Positions 17,562-26,987 of a stretch of DNA of 64,000 bases are shown in pieces. The DNA lies in assembly GCF_000813825.1 (NCBI RefSeq), contig NZ_JWTA01000015.1, forward strand, positions 248,001 to 312,000. The letters run 5' to 3'. Under the pieces are notes generated by a model, which saw only the letters and a program-made list of their open reading frames with translations, was not told where the DNA came from and did no database searches. Within the stretch, counting starts at the first letter, position 1; every line of letters begins with the position of its first letter. The stretch comes from Chryseobacterium taiwanense. GTDB taxonomy: Bacteria; Bacteroidota; Bacteroidia; Flavobacteriales; Weeksellaceae. Made by a program: the position numbers and the translations under genes.

Positions 17562-19355
17562 ATGTCAGATATTATTCAGCTTTTACCGGATCATGTAGCC
17601 AATCAAATTGCGGCAGGAGAAGTCGTGCAGAGACCAGCGTCTATTGTGAAAGAACTTTTGGAGAATGCAATAGATGCAGAGGCGACTAAAGTAGAATTGA
17701 TTATAAGAGATGCCGGGAAAAATCTTATTCAGGTAGTAGATGACGGAAAAGGAATGTCAGAAACAGATTCCCGACTGGCTTTTGAAAGACATGCAACTTC
17801 TAAGATCAGAGGAACAGAAGATATATTTAAAATTGCGACAAAAGGTTTCAGAGGTGAAGCTTTGGCTTCAATTGCAGCCGTTTCTCAGGTTGAATTGAGA
17901 ACAAAGCAAAAAGACGCTACGATAGGAACAAATATTTATATTGAAGGTGGAGTTTTCCAGTTTCAGGACCCTATTCAAACCGCAGACGGATCAAATTTTT
18001 TAGTTAAAAATCTTTTTTACAACGTTCCGGCAAGAAGAAAATTTCTGAAAAATAATAATATTGAATTCAGACATGTAATTGATGAATTTCAAAGAGTTGC
18101 TTTAGCCCATGAAAACTTGGAATTCTCTTTGTTTCACGATGACGAAGCGGTTTTCAGATTGAGAAAAGGAAGTCAGATGCAGCGTATTGTAGATATTTTC
18201 GGCAGGAAACTGCAACCGCAATTGATTCCGATAAAAGAAGATATTATCTGGTGTAAACTTCACGGATTTGTTGCTAAACCTGAAGGCGCTAAAAAAACAA
18301 GAGGTGAACAATTTCTTTTCGTTAATGGAAGATACTTTAAAAGTCCGTATTTCAATAAAGCCGTTCAGGAAGCATTTGAAGGACTGCTTTTACCAGGATA
18401 TATTCCAACATTTTTCCTTTTCTTAGAACTTGATCCTGAGAAGATAGACGTCAATATTCATCCTCAAAAAACTGAGGTTAAATTCGAAGATGAGCATCTT
18501 ATATTTGCCTTGTTGCGTTCCACGATTAAGAGATCGTTAGGAATTTATAATGTAGCCCCAAGTCTTGACTTCGAGAAAGATCCGCATTTGGATGAAATAC
18601 TACAAAAAACGTTTCCAAGCAAAAGTAACAGTGGAGGAGGAAGCGGATTTATTAAAATGCCGGAAATCATTGTAGATAGAGATTACAATCCGTTTTTGGA
18701 AGAACGAGGAGCAATAAAACAAGCTGAAATTCAGAATCTGGCAGAAATGTATCATCAGAATATAGCTGCAGAACCTTCAAAAATCAATTTGTTTGAAGAT
18801 GAAGACTTTGATGAAGATCTGATGAGGTTACCGAATGGATATTGGTTGTTCAATAAAGGAGACAGAACTTTGATGCTGGATTTGGGAAGAATGCATAGAT
18901 TAACGGTTTCGGAAACCAATAAATCTGACAAAAAAGGATCAACTTTGAGTCATGCCCTTCTTTTCTCTCTTGAATATCACATGAATGAAATTGAGAAAAA
19001 CAAATACAAATCAATAAAAAAATACCTTCCCGAACTTGGATTTGAAATGAGTATTGCTCATGAAAACGTCTTGAGAATAGATGCTGCTCCTGAAGGATTA
19101 AAGGAAACTCAGGTAATGAAGTTTTTAGAAAACCTTTTTGATATTCTGGAATATAAGACAGAAGAAGAATTTATGCAATTCTATCAAAATCAATGGAATA
19201 AAATGCAGTCTAAATCCCGCTTCGATTTTATTTATAAAAAAGATGCGGAACAGCTTATCAGAGACTTTACAGCATTAGGTTTCCCGGAATTTCTTCCTAA
19301 TGGAAAAAGATGTTTTTATGAAATACCATTTAATGATTTTAAAAACAAATTTTAA
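17562..19355 (+). CDS. mutL: DNA mismatch repair protein MutL
   Basis: The 597-residue protein has the GHKL ATPase core: motif I ELLENAIDAEATKVEL, motif II VVDDGKGM, motif III KGFRGEALASIAAVSQ, followed by the transducer domain (GRYFKSPYFNKAVQEAF, DVNIHPQKTEVKF). MutL couples mismatch recognition to strand removal. The C-terminal dimerisation domain lacks the endonuclease DQHA..E motif: the equivalent position reads LMLDLGRMHRLTV, and the terminal zinc-type CPHGRP is replaced by LPNGKRC. Nicking activity is therefore doubtful. The rhomboid gene starts two bases after it. Confidence 0.95.
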   Translation: MSDIIQLLPDHVANQIAAGEVVQRPASIVKELLENAIDAEATKVELIIRDAGKNLIQVVDDGKGMSETDSRLAFERHATSKIRGTEDIFKIATKGFRGEALASIAAVSQVELRTKQKDATIGTNIYIEGGVFQFQDPIQTADGSNFLVKNLFYNVPARRKFLKNNNIEFRHVIDEFQRVALAHENLEFSLFHDDEAVFRLRKGSQMQRIVDIFGRKLQPQLIPIKEDIIWCKLHGFVAKPEGAKKTRGEQFLFVNGRYFKSPYFNKAVQEAFEGLLLPGYIPTFFLFLELDPEKIDVNIHPQKTEVKFEDEHLIFALLRSTIKRSLGIYNVAPSLDFEKDPHLDEILQKTFPSKSNSGGGSGFIKMPEIIVDRDYNPFLEERGAIKQAEIQNLAEMYHQNIAAEPSKINLFEDEDFDEDLMRLPNGYWLFNKGDRTLMLDLGRMHRLTVSETNKSDKKGSTLSHALLFSLEYHMNEIEKNKYKSIKKYLPELGFEMSIAHENVLRIDAAPEGLKETQVMKFLENLFDILEYKTEEEFMQFYQNQWNKMQSKSRFDFIYKKDAEQLIRDFTALGFPEFLPNGKRCFYEIPFNDFKNKF

Positions 19356-19357
19356 AG

Positions 19358-20095
19358 ATGTTTAATAGTATACCACCAATTACAAGAAATATTATCATTA
19401 TCAATGTGCTTGTTTTTATTGTGACATTTTTTATGATGCCGCAATTATACAATACATTGTCGGGGTTTTATCCCTTCTCTCCAAACTTTAAATCTTGGCA
19501 GATTATTACGCATATGTTTATGCATGGTGGTTATATGCATATTATCTTTAATATGTTGACATTGTTTAGTTTTGGACCCATTTTGGAACAATCATTAGGA
19601 GAAAAAAGATACCTTATTCTATATTTTTTAAGCGGTTTAGGGGCATTCTTTTTATTTAATCTTTGGAGCTTTATCGAAGTTCAGCAGATTGTTTCTGGAT
19701 TGGAAAACTTAGGATTAAATGTGTCTGAAATATATGCAAAAGCAGCAATCGGATATTCAGGTGATATGAATATCAGTGCAACAACTCAAGAAGGAAAAGA
19801 ACTTTCACAGCAGCTTTATGATGTGCTAAGAACCCCTATGGTTGGAGCTTCTGGTGCAATCTTTGGTGTTGTGACGGCGTTTGCAACATTGTATCCTGAT
19901 GCAAAAATTGGAATTATGTTTATTCCGGTTCCTATGAAAGTAAAATATGTGATGCCCATCGTAATTGTTATTTCTATTTATTTAGGGGTTTCAGGAAGTG
20001 GAGGTGGAATAGCTCACCTTGCCCACGTTGGCGGAGCTTTGGTAGGCTGGGTTCTTGCCCGAATTTGGAGAAAACATTTGTATAGATTTAATTAA
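19358..20095 (+). CDS. Rhomboid family intramembrane serine protease
   Basis: The 245-residue protein has six or seven membrane helices with the catalytic dyad Ser165 (VGASGAIFG, GxSG motif) and His223 (HLAHVGGALVGW), plus the family's HMFMHGGYMHIIFNM segment at 52-66. It cleaves membrane proteins within the bilayer. Its start is two bases after mutL and the next gene begins nine bases after its stop, so it sits within a four-gene run with mutL and two EEP genes. Confidence 0.95.
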   Translation: MFNSIPPITRNIIIINVLVFIVTFFMMPQLYNTLSGFYPFSPNFKSWQIITHMFMHGGYMHIIFNMLTLFSFGPILEQSLGEKRYLILYFLSGLGAFFLFNLWSFIEVQQIVSGLENLGLNVSEIYAKAAIGYSGDMNISATTQEGKELSQQLYDVLRTPMVGASGAIFGVVTAFATLYPDAKIGIMFIPVPMKVKYVMPIVIVISIYLGVSGSGGGIAHLAHVGGALVGWVLARIWRKHLYRFN

Positions 20096-20104
20096 AATCA
20101 TTCT

Positions 20105-21091
20105 GTGAAAGTTTTTCGTCTCATCCTTTTCATAATACATATAGGAATATTCATTCTCTTATTAGGAGTACTGATGAACAGTTTTGTTCCGCCTCAAGTA
20201 TTTCCTTGGTTCAATTTACTCTCTTTAGGATTTCCTATTTTAATTAGCGCATATATTCTCATTACTTTTTTCTGGATTATAAGTTGGAAAAAACGAGCTT
20301 TTATATTTATTTTGTTGGGGTTATTGTTTTTTAAACCGGTTATAAGATGGGTGAATTTTACTTCAAAAAAAGATGAAATAGCAAACCTTAAAATTGTTTC
20401 TTTAAATACAAAAGGTGGGAAATTAGGAGTAGAGAATATTGAAAAATATATCAATCAGCAAAATGCAGATTTGGTTCTTTTACAAGAAGATGGCGACTTG
20501 AATTATCAATTTGAAGGATTAGAAAGACAAAAGAAAGTACCTGTCGTTTCTTTTTATTCAAAATTTAAAATAATAGATCATAAAGACCTGCAACTTTATC
20601 AAAAGTTTAATGCATTTGCGGAACGTATTGATATTGAAATAAAAGGAAAAAATTATAGATTCATCAATATTTACTTACAGCCATTTAAGTTTGAGAAGAA
20701 CATGGTAAAATTAAATGGGAATAGTGATGAAGATGAGGCTAAGATTAAAAATATAATAAAGAGGCTAATTCCAACTTTTAAAGACCACCAAGAGCAAATT
20801 GATATTATAAAACAAGAAATCGACAACTCTCCTTATCCTGTATTTGTTGTTGGAGATTTTAATTCTGTTCCTAATTCTTATGAATATTATAAAGCTTCAG
20901 AAGGTCTTAATGATACTTTTGTAGAAGTTGGAAGAGGAAGTGGAACGAGCTTCCATGATTATAAATTTCCTTTACGTATCGATTATGTTTTTACTTCAAA
21001 AATAATACAGCCAATAAGTTACAGAGTAGATCGTAACGTAAATATTTCTGATCATTTTCCGGTAATATCTACCTTTAAATTAACAGATTAA
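20105..21091 (+). CDS. Endonuclease/exonuclease/phosphatase-fold membrane protein, copy 1
   Basis: The 328-residue protein has three N-terminal membrane helices (1-85) and an EEP-fold domain after them. Catalytic landmarks are NTKGG, LLQED (metal-binding Glu), VVGDFNSVPNSYEYY and SDHFPV. The domain should hydrolyse phosphodiester or phosphoester bonds, probably at the outer face of the inner membrane; the substrate is unknown. The start is a GTG nine bases after the rhomboid stop. The next gene is a paralogue of the same layout. Confidence 0.85.
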   Translation: MKVFRLILFIIHIGIFILLLGVLMNSFVPPQVFPWFNLLSLGFPILISAYILITFFWIISWKKRAFIFILLGLLFFKPVIRWVNFTSKKDEIANLKIVSLNTKGGKLGVENIEKYINQQNADLVLLQEDGDLNYQFEGLERQKKVPVVSFYSKFKIIDHKDLQLYQKFNAFAERIDIEIKGKNYRFINIYLQPFKFEKNMVKLNGNSDEDEAKIKNIIKRLIPTFKDHQEQIDIIKQEIDNSPYPVFVVGDFNSVPNSYEYYKASEGLNDTFVEVGRGSGTSFHDYKFPLRIDYVFTSKIIQPISYRVDRNVNISDHFPVISTFKLTD

Positions 21092-21164
21092 AATCATAAA
21101 AAACGTTAAATAAAATCAATTGGTAGGGTTTTTGTTAAAACAAATGTGATTACACCGTTTTTTA

Positions 21165-22136
21165 ATGAAGCCGAACCAGATATTGTTGTTTTCCCATATC
21201 CTTGTTGCGATTCTATTGTTATGTACTTTAGGAAATGCTTGGATTGCTCCTAATTTATTGGGTAATTTAAATCTACTTTCTCTAGCATTTCCGTATCTTA
21301 TTATTGTTCATATTTTATTTACCATCATTTGGTTTTTTAAAAGAAAGAAAGTTGCCTTACTATTTGCTTTGGGAACTCTTGTTTTTTTTAATCCCATTCG
21401 AAGATGGATCAATTTTTCTCCTAAAACGGATAATGTCAGAAGTATAAGAGATATCAAAGTATTGACTTTTAATGTGAAATACGGAGATTTTGGATGGGAT
21501 AAAGTAAAAAAATACATCACCGATCAAAATGCGGATATTATATTGGTTCAGGAAAAGGATACGAATAGAGCTTTGAGAAAAGACATGGTAAAATATCCTA
21601 CCGTAATATTAAAAACAAAACATAGAATTGTAAGACAAGAAGAACTGATTACCGATAAATCGCGAGGAAATTCCTTTTATGCGGATGTCGATATCAATGG
21701 AAAAATTATTCGTGTGGTAAACGTATATCTGGAACCTTTTAGACTAAATAAAGCGATGTTTAATTTGGCTGATTTTGGAAAAGAAAATAAGATAAGTGCG
21801 CTGCTTTCACATATGATTCCTACGTTTCAGGCGCATGAAAATCAAATAAAAAAGATTCGTAAAGTGGTTGATCTGTCTCCTTATCCTGTGATTTTGGCGG
21901 GTGACTTTAATTCTGTTCCTAATTCCTATGAATATTATAATCTGGGAAAAGACCTTCAAGATGCTTATTTAACGGCAGGAAATGGCAGCTCTACCAGTTT
22001 TCATGACTATAAAGTTCCGCTTAGAATTGATTATATATTTAGCTCAAAATCAATTATTCCTCTTAGCTATAAAGTAGATCATTCGGTTAAATTGTCGGAT
22101 CATTATCCGGTAATTGCAGAATTTCTGCTAAATTAG
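21165..22136 (+). CDS. Endonuclease/exonuclease/phosphatase-fold membrane protein, copy 2
   Basis: The 323-residue paralogue of the preceding gene shows the same three N-terminal helices and EEP motifs: TFNVKYGD, LVQEKD, LAGDFNSVPNSYEYY and LSDHYPV. The stretch GDFNSVPNSYEYY is identical in the two proteins while flanking sequence differs, which points to an old tandem duplication. A 73-base gap separates them. Two small lipoprotein genes follow closely. The phosphoester substrate is not identifiable. Confidence 0.85.
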   Translation: MKPNQILLFSHILVAILLLCTLGNAWIAPNLLGNLNLLSLAFPYLIIVHILFTIIWFFKRKKVALLFALGTLVFFNPIRRWINFSPKTDNVRSIRDIKVLTFNVKYGDFGWDKVKKYITDQNADIILVQEKDTNRALRKDMVKYPTVILKTKHRIVRQEELITDKSRGNSFYADVDINGKIIRVVNVYLEPFRLNKAMFNLADFGKENKISALLSHMIPTFQAHENQIKKIRKVVDLSPYPVILAGDFNSVPNSYEYYNLGKDLQDAYLTAGNGSSTSFHDYKVPLRIDYIFSSKSIIPLSYKVDHSVKLSDHYPVIAEFLLN

Positions 22137-22140
22137 TTCC

Positions 22141-22497
22141 ATGAAAAATATTTTCTCGGCAATCCTTCTTTTATTCATTTTTTGTGCTTGTTCAAAAAAA
22201 GAACCGGTGTATGTTGACAATGTGCAAGATCTACGACCTAGATATGATACTACGGCAATAGATTCCTTTTCTGCAGGAGCAACTTCTGAAGCAGTGATTA
22301 TGAAAATAAGAATGTCTTCACAGAAATATCAGGATTCGGTAAAAGAAGCTATAAGACTTCAGGCGGAAGAAAAAAGAATTGAAGAGGAATTAGTAAAAGA
22401 AAATAAGAAAAAGGAGGAAGAGGAAAAGGAAAAGAAGAAAGCCAATGAAGAAAAAAAACAAAAAGCATTGGAATCTACAGAAGTAAAAACAGAATAG
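22141..22497 (+). CDS. Small lipoprotein with Lys/Glu-rich tail
   Basis: This 118-residue protein starts with a lipoprotein signal (MKNIFSAILLLFIFCACSKK; lipobox Cys17). The mature part ends in a highly charged helix of EK repeats (residues 75-118), likely an extended single helix or coiled coil. It begins four bases after the stop of the EEP gene, so it is in that operon. No family is recognised; a periplasmic or envelope structural role is a guess. Confidence 0.8.
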   Translation: MKNIFSAILLLFIFCACSKKEPVYVDNVQDLRPRYDTTAIDSFSAGATSEAVIMKIRMSSQKYQDSVKEAIRLQAEEKRIEEELVKENKKKEEEEKEKKKANEEKKQKALESTEVKTE

Positions 22498-22514
22498 AAC
22501 TAAAAATATAAAAT

Positions 22515-22883
22515 ATGAAAAACCAAATTTTATCTGCAGTGGCTATCTCCATTCTAGCAGTTTCTTGTACCAAATCTACTACGAAAACAGAACAGGTAGA
22601 AAATCCGGACGGATCCGTAACAACAACTACCACTACAGTTACTGAAACTTCTGCAGGAGTGGATTCTACAAAAATCAATGAAACGAAAAAAGAAATACAC
22701 GAAAAAGTAGAAGAAACAGGCCAAAAACTGGATAATACAACTCAAAAGGCTAAAGAAGATATTCATAATGTTGGAAAAGACATCAAACAAGGAGCTCAGG
22801 AAATTGGTAAGGATGTAAAAGATGCAGTAGCAAAAGGAGCTGAAAAAGTAGAAACTGGAGCTAAGAAACTGAAAGAAGACTAA
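22515..22883 (+). CDS. Small lipoprotein with amphipathic helix repeats
   Basis: The 122-residue protein has a lipoprotein signal (MKNQILSAVAISILAVSCTK; Cys18), a Thr-rich linker (VTTTTTTVTETS) and a long helix of roughly 11-residue repeats (KEDIHNVGKDIKQGAQEIGKDVKDAV) similar to LEA-like or apolipoprotein-like amphipathic helices. Such proteins often respond to envelope or osmotic stress, but that is inference. It lies 17 bases after another small lipoprotein gene and ends at a terminator. Confidence 0.8.
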   Translation: MKNQILSAVAISILAVSCTKSTTKTEQVENPDGSVTTTTTTVTETSAGVDSTKINETKKEIHEKVEETGQKLDNTTQKAKEDIHNVGKDIKQGAQEIGKDVKDAVAKGAEKVETGAKKLKED

Positions 22884-22924
22884 AAGAAATAGATTTATAT
22901 TTCTTTGTACATGAAAAATATAGA

Positions 22925-22951
22925 AAAAGCTCCAATTTCTGGAGTTTTTTT
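22925..22951. terminator. Bidirectional terminator between convergent genes
   Basis: Stem AAAGCTCCA / TGGAGTTTT, loop ATTTC, with T-tracts on both strands. It serves the lipoprotein operon and the leftward AraC/TPR gene. Confidence 0.85.
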
Positions 22952-22988
22952 ATGTTTTTATTGAAAAACAGCTTAAAATTATTAGATA

Positions 22989-24800
22989 TTAAGCTGTTTC
23001 AAAATATTCTCTTGGCGTTTTTCCGAACCTTTCTTTAAAAGCTGTAGCAAAAAACTCAGGTGTTCCAAAACCCAGATATTTGGCAATTTCTTTTATTTTT
23101 CTTTCTTTAAAGTCGAGATCACTTTTTAGCAGGCTTTCAAGATGCTTGAAGCGAAGATCATTGATGTAATTGTTAAACGTCTTTCCCGTTTTTACTTTAA
23201 TGATACGACTCAGGTATTTATCATTGGTATTAAACCTTTCAGCTAGTGTATTTAATCTTAGATCTGAAGCAAGGTATTTGTTTGATTTTTCAAAATCATC
23301 TAAACTTTTGAGAAGTTGCTTAACTGTAAATTTATTGATCGGAAGATAAGCTTCATAATCGATTTCAGAAGTGTTGTTCTTTTGTTGATTTTGTGAACTG
23401 TAAACAATGGAAATTTCTTCTTCAGAAGGTGTTTCCAATGGACCATTGCTTTCTTTTTTTTCAGTAATAAAGTTACTCTGTATTCTAGGTATTTCTTCGT
23501 TTTTATTTTGAGTATTACTATTCGAGTATTCTATGTTCTCTAATTCTTTTAGAACGTTAGTTTGAAGTGAAGAATGTATCTTCTTATTCTTTTTATTTTG
23601 GTACATGAAGAATCCTGTAGCGGAAATAATTCCTAAAATTCCAATACTAATGAAGCTCCAACGTTCTTTTTTTTGGTCAGAAAGTAAATCTTCTTTTTCT
23701 TCTAGGAGTCTTTTTTCATCATAATCCGTTTTCAGCTTTTGAGTAATGTTTGCTTGATCTGCTTTAAATTTTTTCTCATATCCTAAAAGTTCATCTACTG
23801 CATTAAGTAGTTTCTCTCTATTCCCATTTTTCTTATAATACTCTATAAAAAACTCGAATGCCGGACGAAATTCTAAAGAAATTTTTTCTGTTTTTTTATA
23901 ATTGTCAATGATTTCTTGAAAAAAGGGAAGCGCTTTTTCATCTTGTTTCAATTTCCAATAAGACATTCCTATATAATATTTTTCATAGAAATGAGTTTCT
24001 GTATCATTATGTAGTTTTAAAGCAGCTGTAAGTTTTTGTTGTGCATTGACAAAATGTCCTTGCGAATAATCATTGAATGCATCGACAGAGATAAAACCAG
24101 GTTTATAAAGTATCATATCCCGATTTTCTGAAAGAAAAGAATAACCTTCTTTTATGAGATTTTTATTTTCTTGAACTCTTTTGAGTACTGCATTGACTTT
24201 AATTAAAGCCATTAATGAAAAGATATACTCATTTCTGTTAGAGAATGTTTTTACATTATCTTTCTTCCATCTGAAATAGATAACAACATCATCAAGAATT
24301 TTTTTTGAATCTTCATAGTCCATTAATAGAAATTTTATATTGCCTATTAATGATTTAACGCTATTAATATATTCCTTGCTACTATTATCGTTTTTTAGGT
24401 AATCATAGGCAATTAAGCTGTTTTCAAGAGAACGACTGTAATTGTTCGTTGAAAAAAAGAGACTTGAAGAATTAGAATAGGCCAGTCCTATATAACGGTC
24501 GTCTTTTGTTTGAATGGCCACTGTAATAAGACTGTCCGCATATTTTTCTTTCTCGTTATTGTTTACATATAATGGAGCAAGAGAGTATCCTGTAAATAGT
24601 TCGTCTATGTTTTTTTCATCTTTGGCTTTTTTTAAATATTTCTGTACATATGAAAAAGCTAATTTTTTATTTTTCCCTGAGTCTAAAATTCTCTTATATA
24701 GGTCTTCGTATTTCAACTCTTTCTGGTCCTGTCCCCAAGAGGATTGGAATAAAAACGTGAAGAAAACCATTAAAATGAAAAGACAATATTTTTTTCTCAT
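22989..24800 (-). CDS. TPR membrane-anchored AraC-family regulator, copy A
   Basis: The 603-residue protein has a signal peptide (1-23, ending SSWGQD), a periplasmic TPR-like helical region (30-370), one membrane helix (about 377-396, WSFISIGILGIISATGFFMY), a variable linker and a cytosolic AraC-type double helix-turn-helix (500-600; LNTLAERFNTNDKYLSRIIK and EIAKYLGFGTPEFFATAFKERFG). It should sense something outside and control transcription directly from the membrane. It is 12 bases downstream of a close paralogue. Residues 275-400 and the HTH are almost identical between the two, while the outer sensor differs. Confidence 0.88.
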   Translation of the reverse strand: MRKKYCLFILMVFFTFLFQSSWGQDQKELKYEDLYKRILDSGKNKKLAFSYVQKYLKKAKDEKNIDELFTGYSLAPLYVNNNEKEKYADSLITVAIQTKDDRYIGLAYSNSSSLFFSTNNYSRSLENSLIAYDYLKNDNSSKEYINSVKSLIGNIKFLLMDYEDSKKILDDVVIYFRWKKDNVKTFSNRNEYIFSLMALIKVNAVLKRVQENKNLIKEGYSFLSENRDMILYKPGFISVDAFNDYSQGHFVNAQQKLTAALKLHNDTETHFYEKYYIGMSYWKLKQDEKALPFFQEIIDNYKKTEKISLEFRPAFEFFIEYYKKNGNREKLLNAVDELLGYEKKFKADQANITQKLKTDYDEKRLLEEKEDLLSDQKKERWSFISIGILGIISATGFFMYQNKKNKKIHSSLQTNVLKELENIEYSNSNTQNKNEEIPRIQSNFITEKKESNGPLETPSEEEISIVYSSQNQQKNNTSEIDYEAYLPINKFTVKQLLKSLDDFEKSNKYLASDLRLNTLAERFNTNDKYLSRIIKVKTGKTFNNYINDLRFKHLESLLKSDLDFKERKIKEIAKYLGFGTPEFFATAFKERFGKTPREYFETA

Positions 24801-24812
24801 CTATTTGTAATT

Positions 24813-26621
24813 TTAGTACTGCTCAAAGTACTCTTTTGGTGTTTTTCCAAATCTTTCTTTAAAAGCCGTGGCAAAAAACTCTGGTGTTCCAAAGCCCAGA
24901 TATTTGGCGATTTCTTTTATTTTCCTTTCTTTAAAATCGACATCACTTTTTAGCAGGCTTTCAAGATGCCTGAAGCGAAGATCATTGATATAATTGTTAA
25001 AAGTCTTTCCTGTTTTTACTTTAATGATACGACTCAGGTATTTATCATTTGTGTTAAACCTTTCAGCTAGTGTATTTAATCTTAGGTCAGAAGTAAGGTA
25101 TTTTTTTGACTTTTCAAAATCATCTAAACTTTTAAGGAGCTGCTTAACTGTAAATTTATTAATAGGTAGATAGGCTTCATAATCGATTTCAGAAGTGTTA
25201 TTCTTTTGTTGATTTTGTAAGCTGTAAACGATAGGGATTTCCTCTTCAAAAGATGTTTTTAATGGATCATTACTTTCTTTTTTTTCAGTAATTATATTGC
25301 TTGGGATTGTAGATATTTCTTCACTCTTATTATTGGAAAATTCTGGGTTTTCCAATTCTTTTATAATATCGGCTGGAATAGAGGATTGTGGCTTCTTATT
25401 CTTTTTATTTTGATAGATGAAGAAACCTGTAGCAGAAATAATTCCCAGAAGTCCTATACTAATGAAGCTCCAACGTTCTTTTTTTTGATCGGAAAGTAGA
25501 TCTTCTTTTTCTTCTAGCAATCTTTTTTCATCATAATCCGTTTTCAGCTTTTGAGCAATATCTTTTTGATCTTCTTTAAATTTTTTCTCATATCCTAAAA
25601 GCTCATCTACTACATTAAGCTGTTTTTCCCTATTCCCGTTTTTTTTATAATACTCTATAAAAAATTCGAATGCTGGACGGAATTCTAAAGAAATTTTTTC
25701 TGTTTTTTTATAATTGTCAATGATTTCTTGAAAAAAAGGAAGTGCTTTTTCATCTTGTTTTAATTTCCAATAGGACATTCCCAGATAAAATTTTTCATAG
25801 AAATGTTTATCGGAATCATTGTATAAACTTAATGACTTTTCTAATTTTTGAATAGCAGAAGAATATTTTCTTTGAGAATAATCATTGAATGCATCGGATG
25901 ACATTAAATCACTCAAATAAAAACTAACATCAGAGTTGTTTTTTATAAATGAGTATCCTTCTTTGATGAGAATTTTATTTGTCGCGAAATTATTTGCTGC
26001 AGAATTTATTCTTATTAAATTACTTAAAACATACGTATAGGAAGCTCTGATACCAACAGTCTTTTTATTGTCTTTCTTCCATTTATAATATTCATATATT
26101 TCATTTGCTATCTTCTGAGCTTTTGTATTATCTCCAATTTTATTTTTGAGCCTAGCAATAGTAAACAGTCCTTCGTAAGCAAATTCTTTTGATGTATCAT
26201 TTTTGAGATAATCATCTGCAATAATTGCCATTTCTAATGCTTTTTTGTAATCGTAATTTTTAAAATTAGCATTAGCCGAGCTTGCGTATGCCATGCCTAT
26301 ATATCGGTTGTCTTTAGTTTTAACAGATTCTAGAATTAAGCTATCAGCATATTTTACTTTTTCATTATCTGGGGCAAATGTTGTTGCAAGACCATATCCC
26401 GCTATTAATTCATCAATACTATTAATACTTTTTGCTGCCTCTATATATTTTTTTGTTAAATGGAATGCTTGTTTTCGATCTTTAGAAATAAGAGCTATTT
26501 TATTTTGAAACTTTTCAAAATCAATTTTTTTTGAAGACAATTCATTTTGATTGATAAAAGAAGAACAAAATATGACCAGAATTATATTTAGTAAAAGTAA
26601 AAAGCCATATTTTTTTTTCAT
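24813..26621 (-). CDS. TPR membrane-anchored AraC-family regulator, copy B
   Basis: The 602-residue paralogue of the next gene has the same order: hydrophobic N-terminal signal (KYGFLLLLNIILVIFCSSF), TPR-like periplasmic region, membrane helix near 380, linker and AraC helix-turn-helix at the C-terminus (ending TPKEYFEQY). The N-terminal 270 residues differ strongly from copy A, consistent with distinct ligands feeding into the same DNA target. It is the promoter-proximal gene of the pair; a 355-bp gap containing divergent promoter DNA lies upstream. Confidence 0.88.
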   Translation of the reverse strand: MKKKYGFLLLLNIILVIFCSSFINQNELSSKKIDFEKFQNKIALISKDRKQAFHLTKKYIEAAKSINSIDELIAGYGLATTFAPDNEKVKYADSLILESVKTKDNRYIGMAYASSANANFKNYDYKKALEMAIIADDYLKNDTSKEFAYEGLFTIARLKNKIGDNTKAQKIANEIYEYYKWKKDNKKTVGIRASYTYVLSNLIRINSAANNFATNKILIKEGYSFIKNNSDVSFYLSDLMSSDAFNDYSQRKYSSAIQKLEKSLSLYNDSDKHFYEKFYLGMSYWKLKQDEKALPFFQEIIDNYKKTEKISLEFRPAFEFFIEYYKKNGNREKQLNVVDELLGYEKKFKEDQKDIAQKLKTDYDEKRLLEEKEDLLSDQKKERWSFISIGLLGIISATGFFIYQNKKNKKPQSSIPADIIKELENPEFSNNKSEEISTIPSNIITEKKESNDPLKTSFEEEIPIVYSLQNQQKNNTSEIDYEAYLPINKFTVKQLLKSLDDFEKSKKYLTSDLRLNTLAERFNTNDKYLSRIIKVKTGKTFNNYINDLRFRHLESLLKSDVDFKERKIKEIAKYLGFGTPEFFATAFKERFGKTPKEYFEQY

Positions 26622-26813
26622 TTTTTTGAACGTTTTTATTTAAAAATCGGGAAATATTTAAATTAAATGCGATTTTTAAATATGTAATTGACTATCAGTT
26701 GCATATTTTTTTATTATGCTTCTGCCTTTAAAATATTTTTCCTATTTACAAAGGTTTTGAAGAGGTTAAGCAAAGATATTTTAATTTTTTATATCCTGTG
26801 TAAAAAGGAAAAT
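26622..26813. other. AT-rich gap upstream of the regulator pair
   Basis: No gene is seen. The region should carry the leftward promoter of the regulator pair; I could not single out a convincing element. Confidence 0.4.
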
Positions 26814-26845
26814 TTGTTTTAAGAAAACTTGTGATGATATATTTG
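26814..26845 (+). promoter_or_regulatory. Promoter of the micro membrane protein cluster
   Basis: TTG (26814-26816), 21 bp, then TATATTTG (26838-26845), a good Bacteroidota promoter. It would give a leader of about 125 bases before the first 66-aa gene. Confidence 0.65.
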
Positions 26846-26906
26846 GAACAACAAAACAGAACACAATTCTAAACAATAAATTAATCTGTGTTTATTTTTA
26901 ATTAAA

Positions 26907-26987
26907 ATGAAAATTTTAAAGAAAATGAATAGAAATTTTTGGTTTAGAAATCACGAAGAAACAAACTTTAATCATTATGAAAAATAA
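26907..26987 (+). CDS. Possible 26-aa leader peptide
   Basis: ATG at 26907 opens a 26-codon frame (MKILKKMNRNFWFRNHEETN...) that stops by overlapping the start of the next gene by 11 bases. It is basic and aromatic. It could be a translated leader that couples to the first micro membrane protein, or chance. Evidence is only its position behind a good promoter and the overlap. Confidence 0.25.
   Translation: MKILKKMNRNFWFRNHEETNFNHYEK

Noticed and set aside
23000-26600. Long near-identical tracts considered as a possible assembly duplication
   Set aside because: The N-terminal halves and the linkers differ clearly, and the mismatches in the similar tracts are mostly at third positions, so these are real paralogues.
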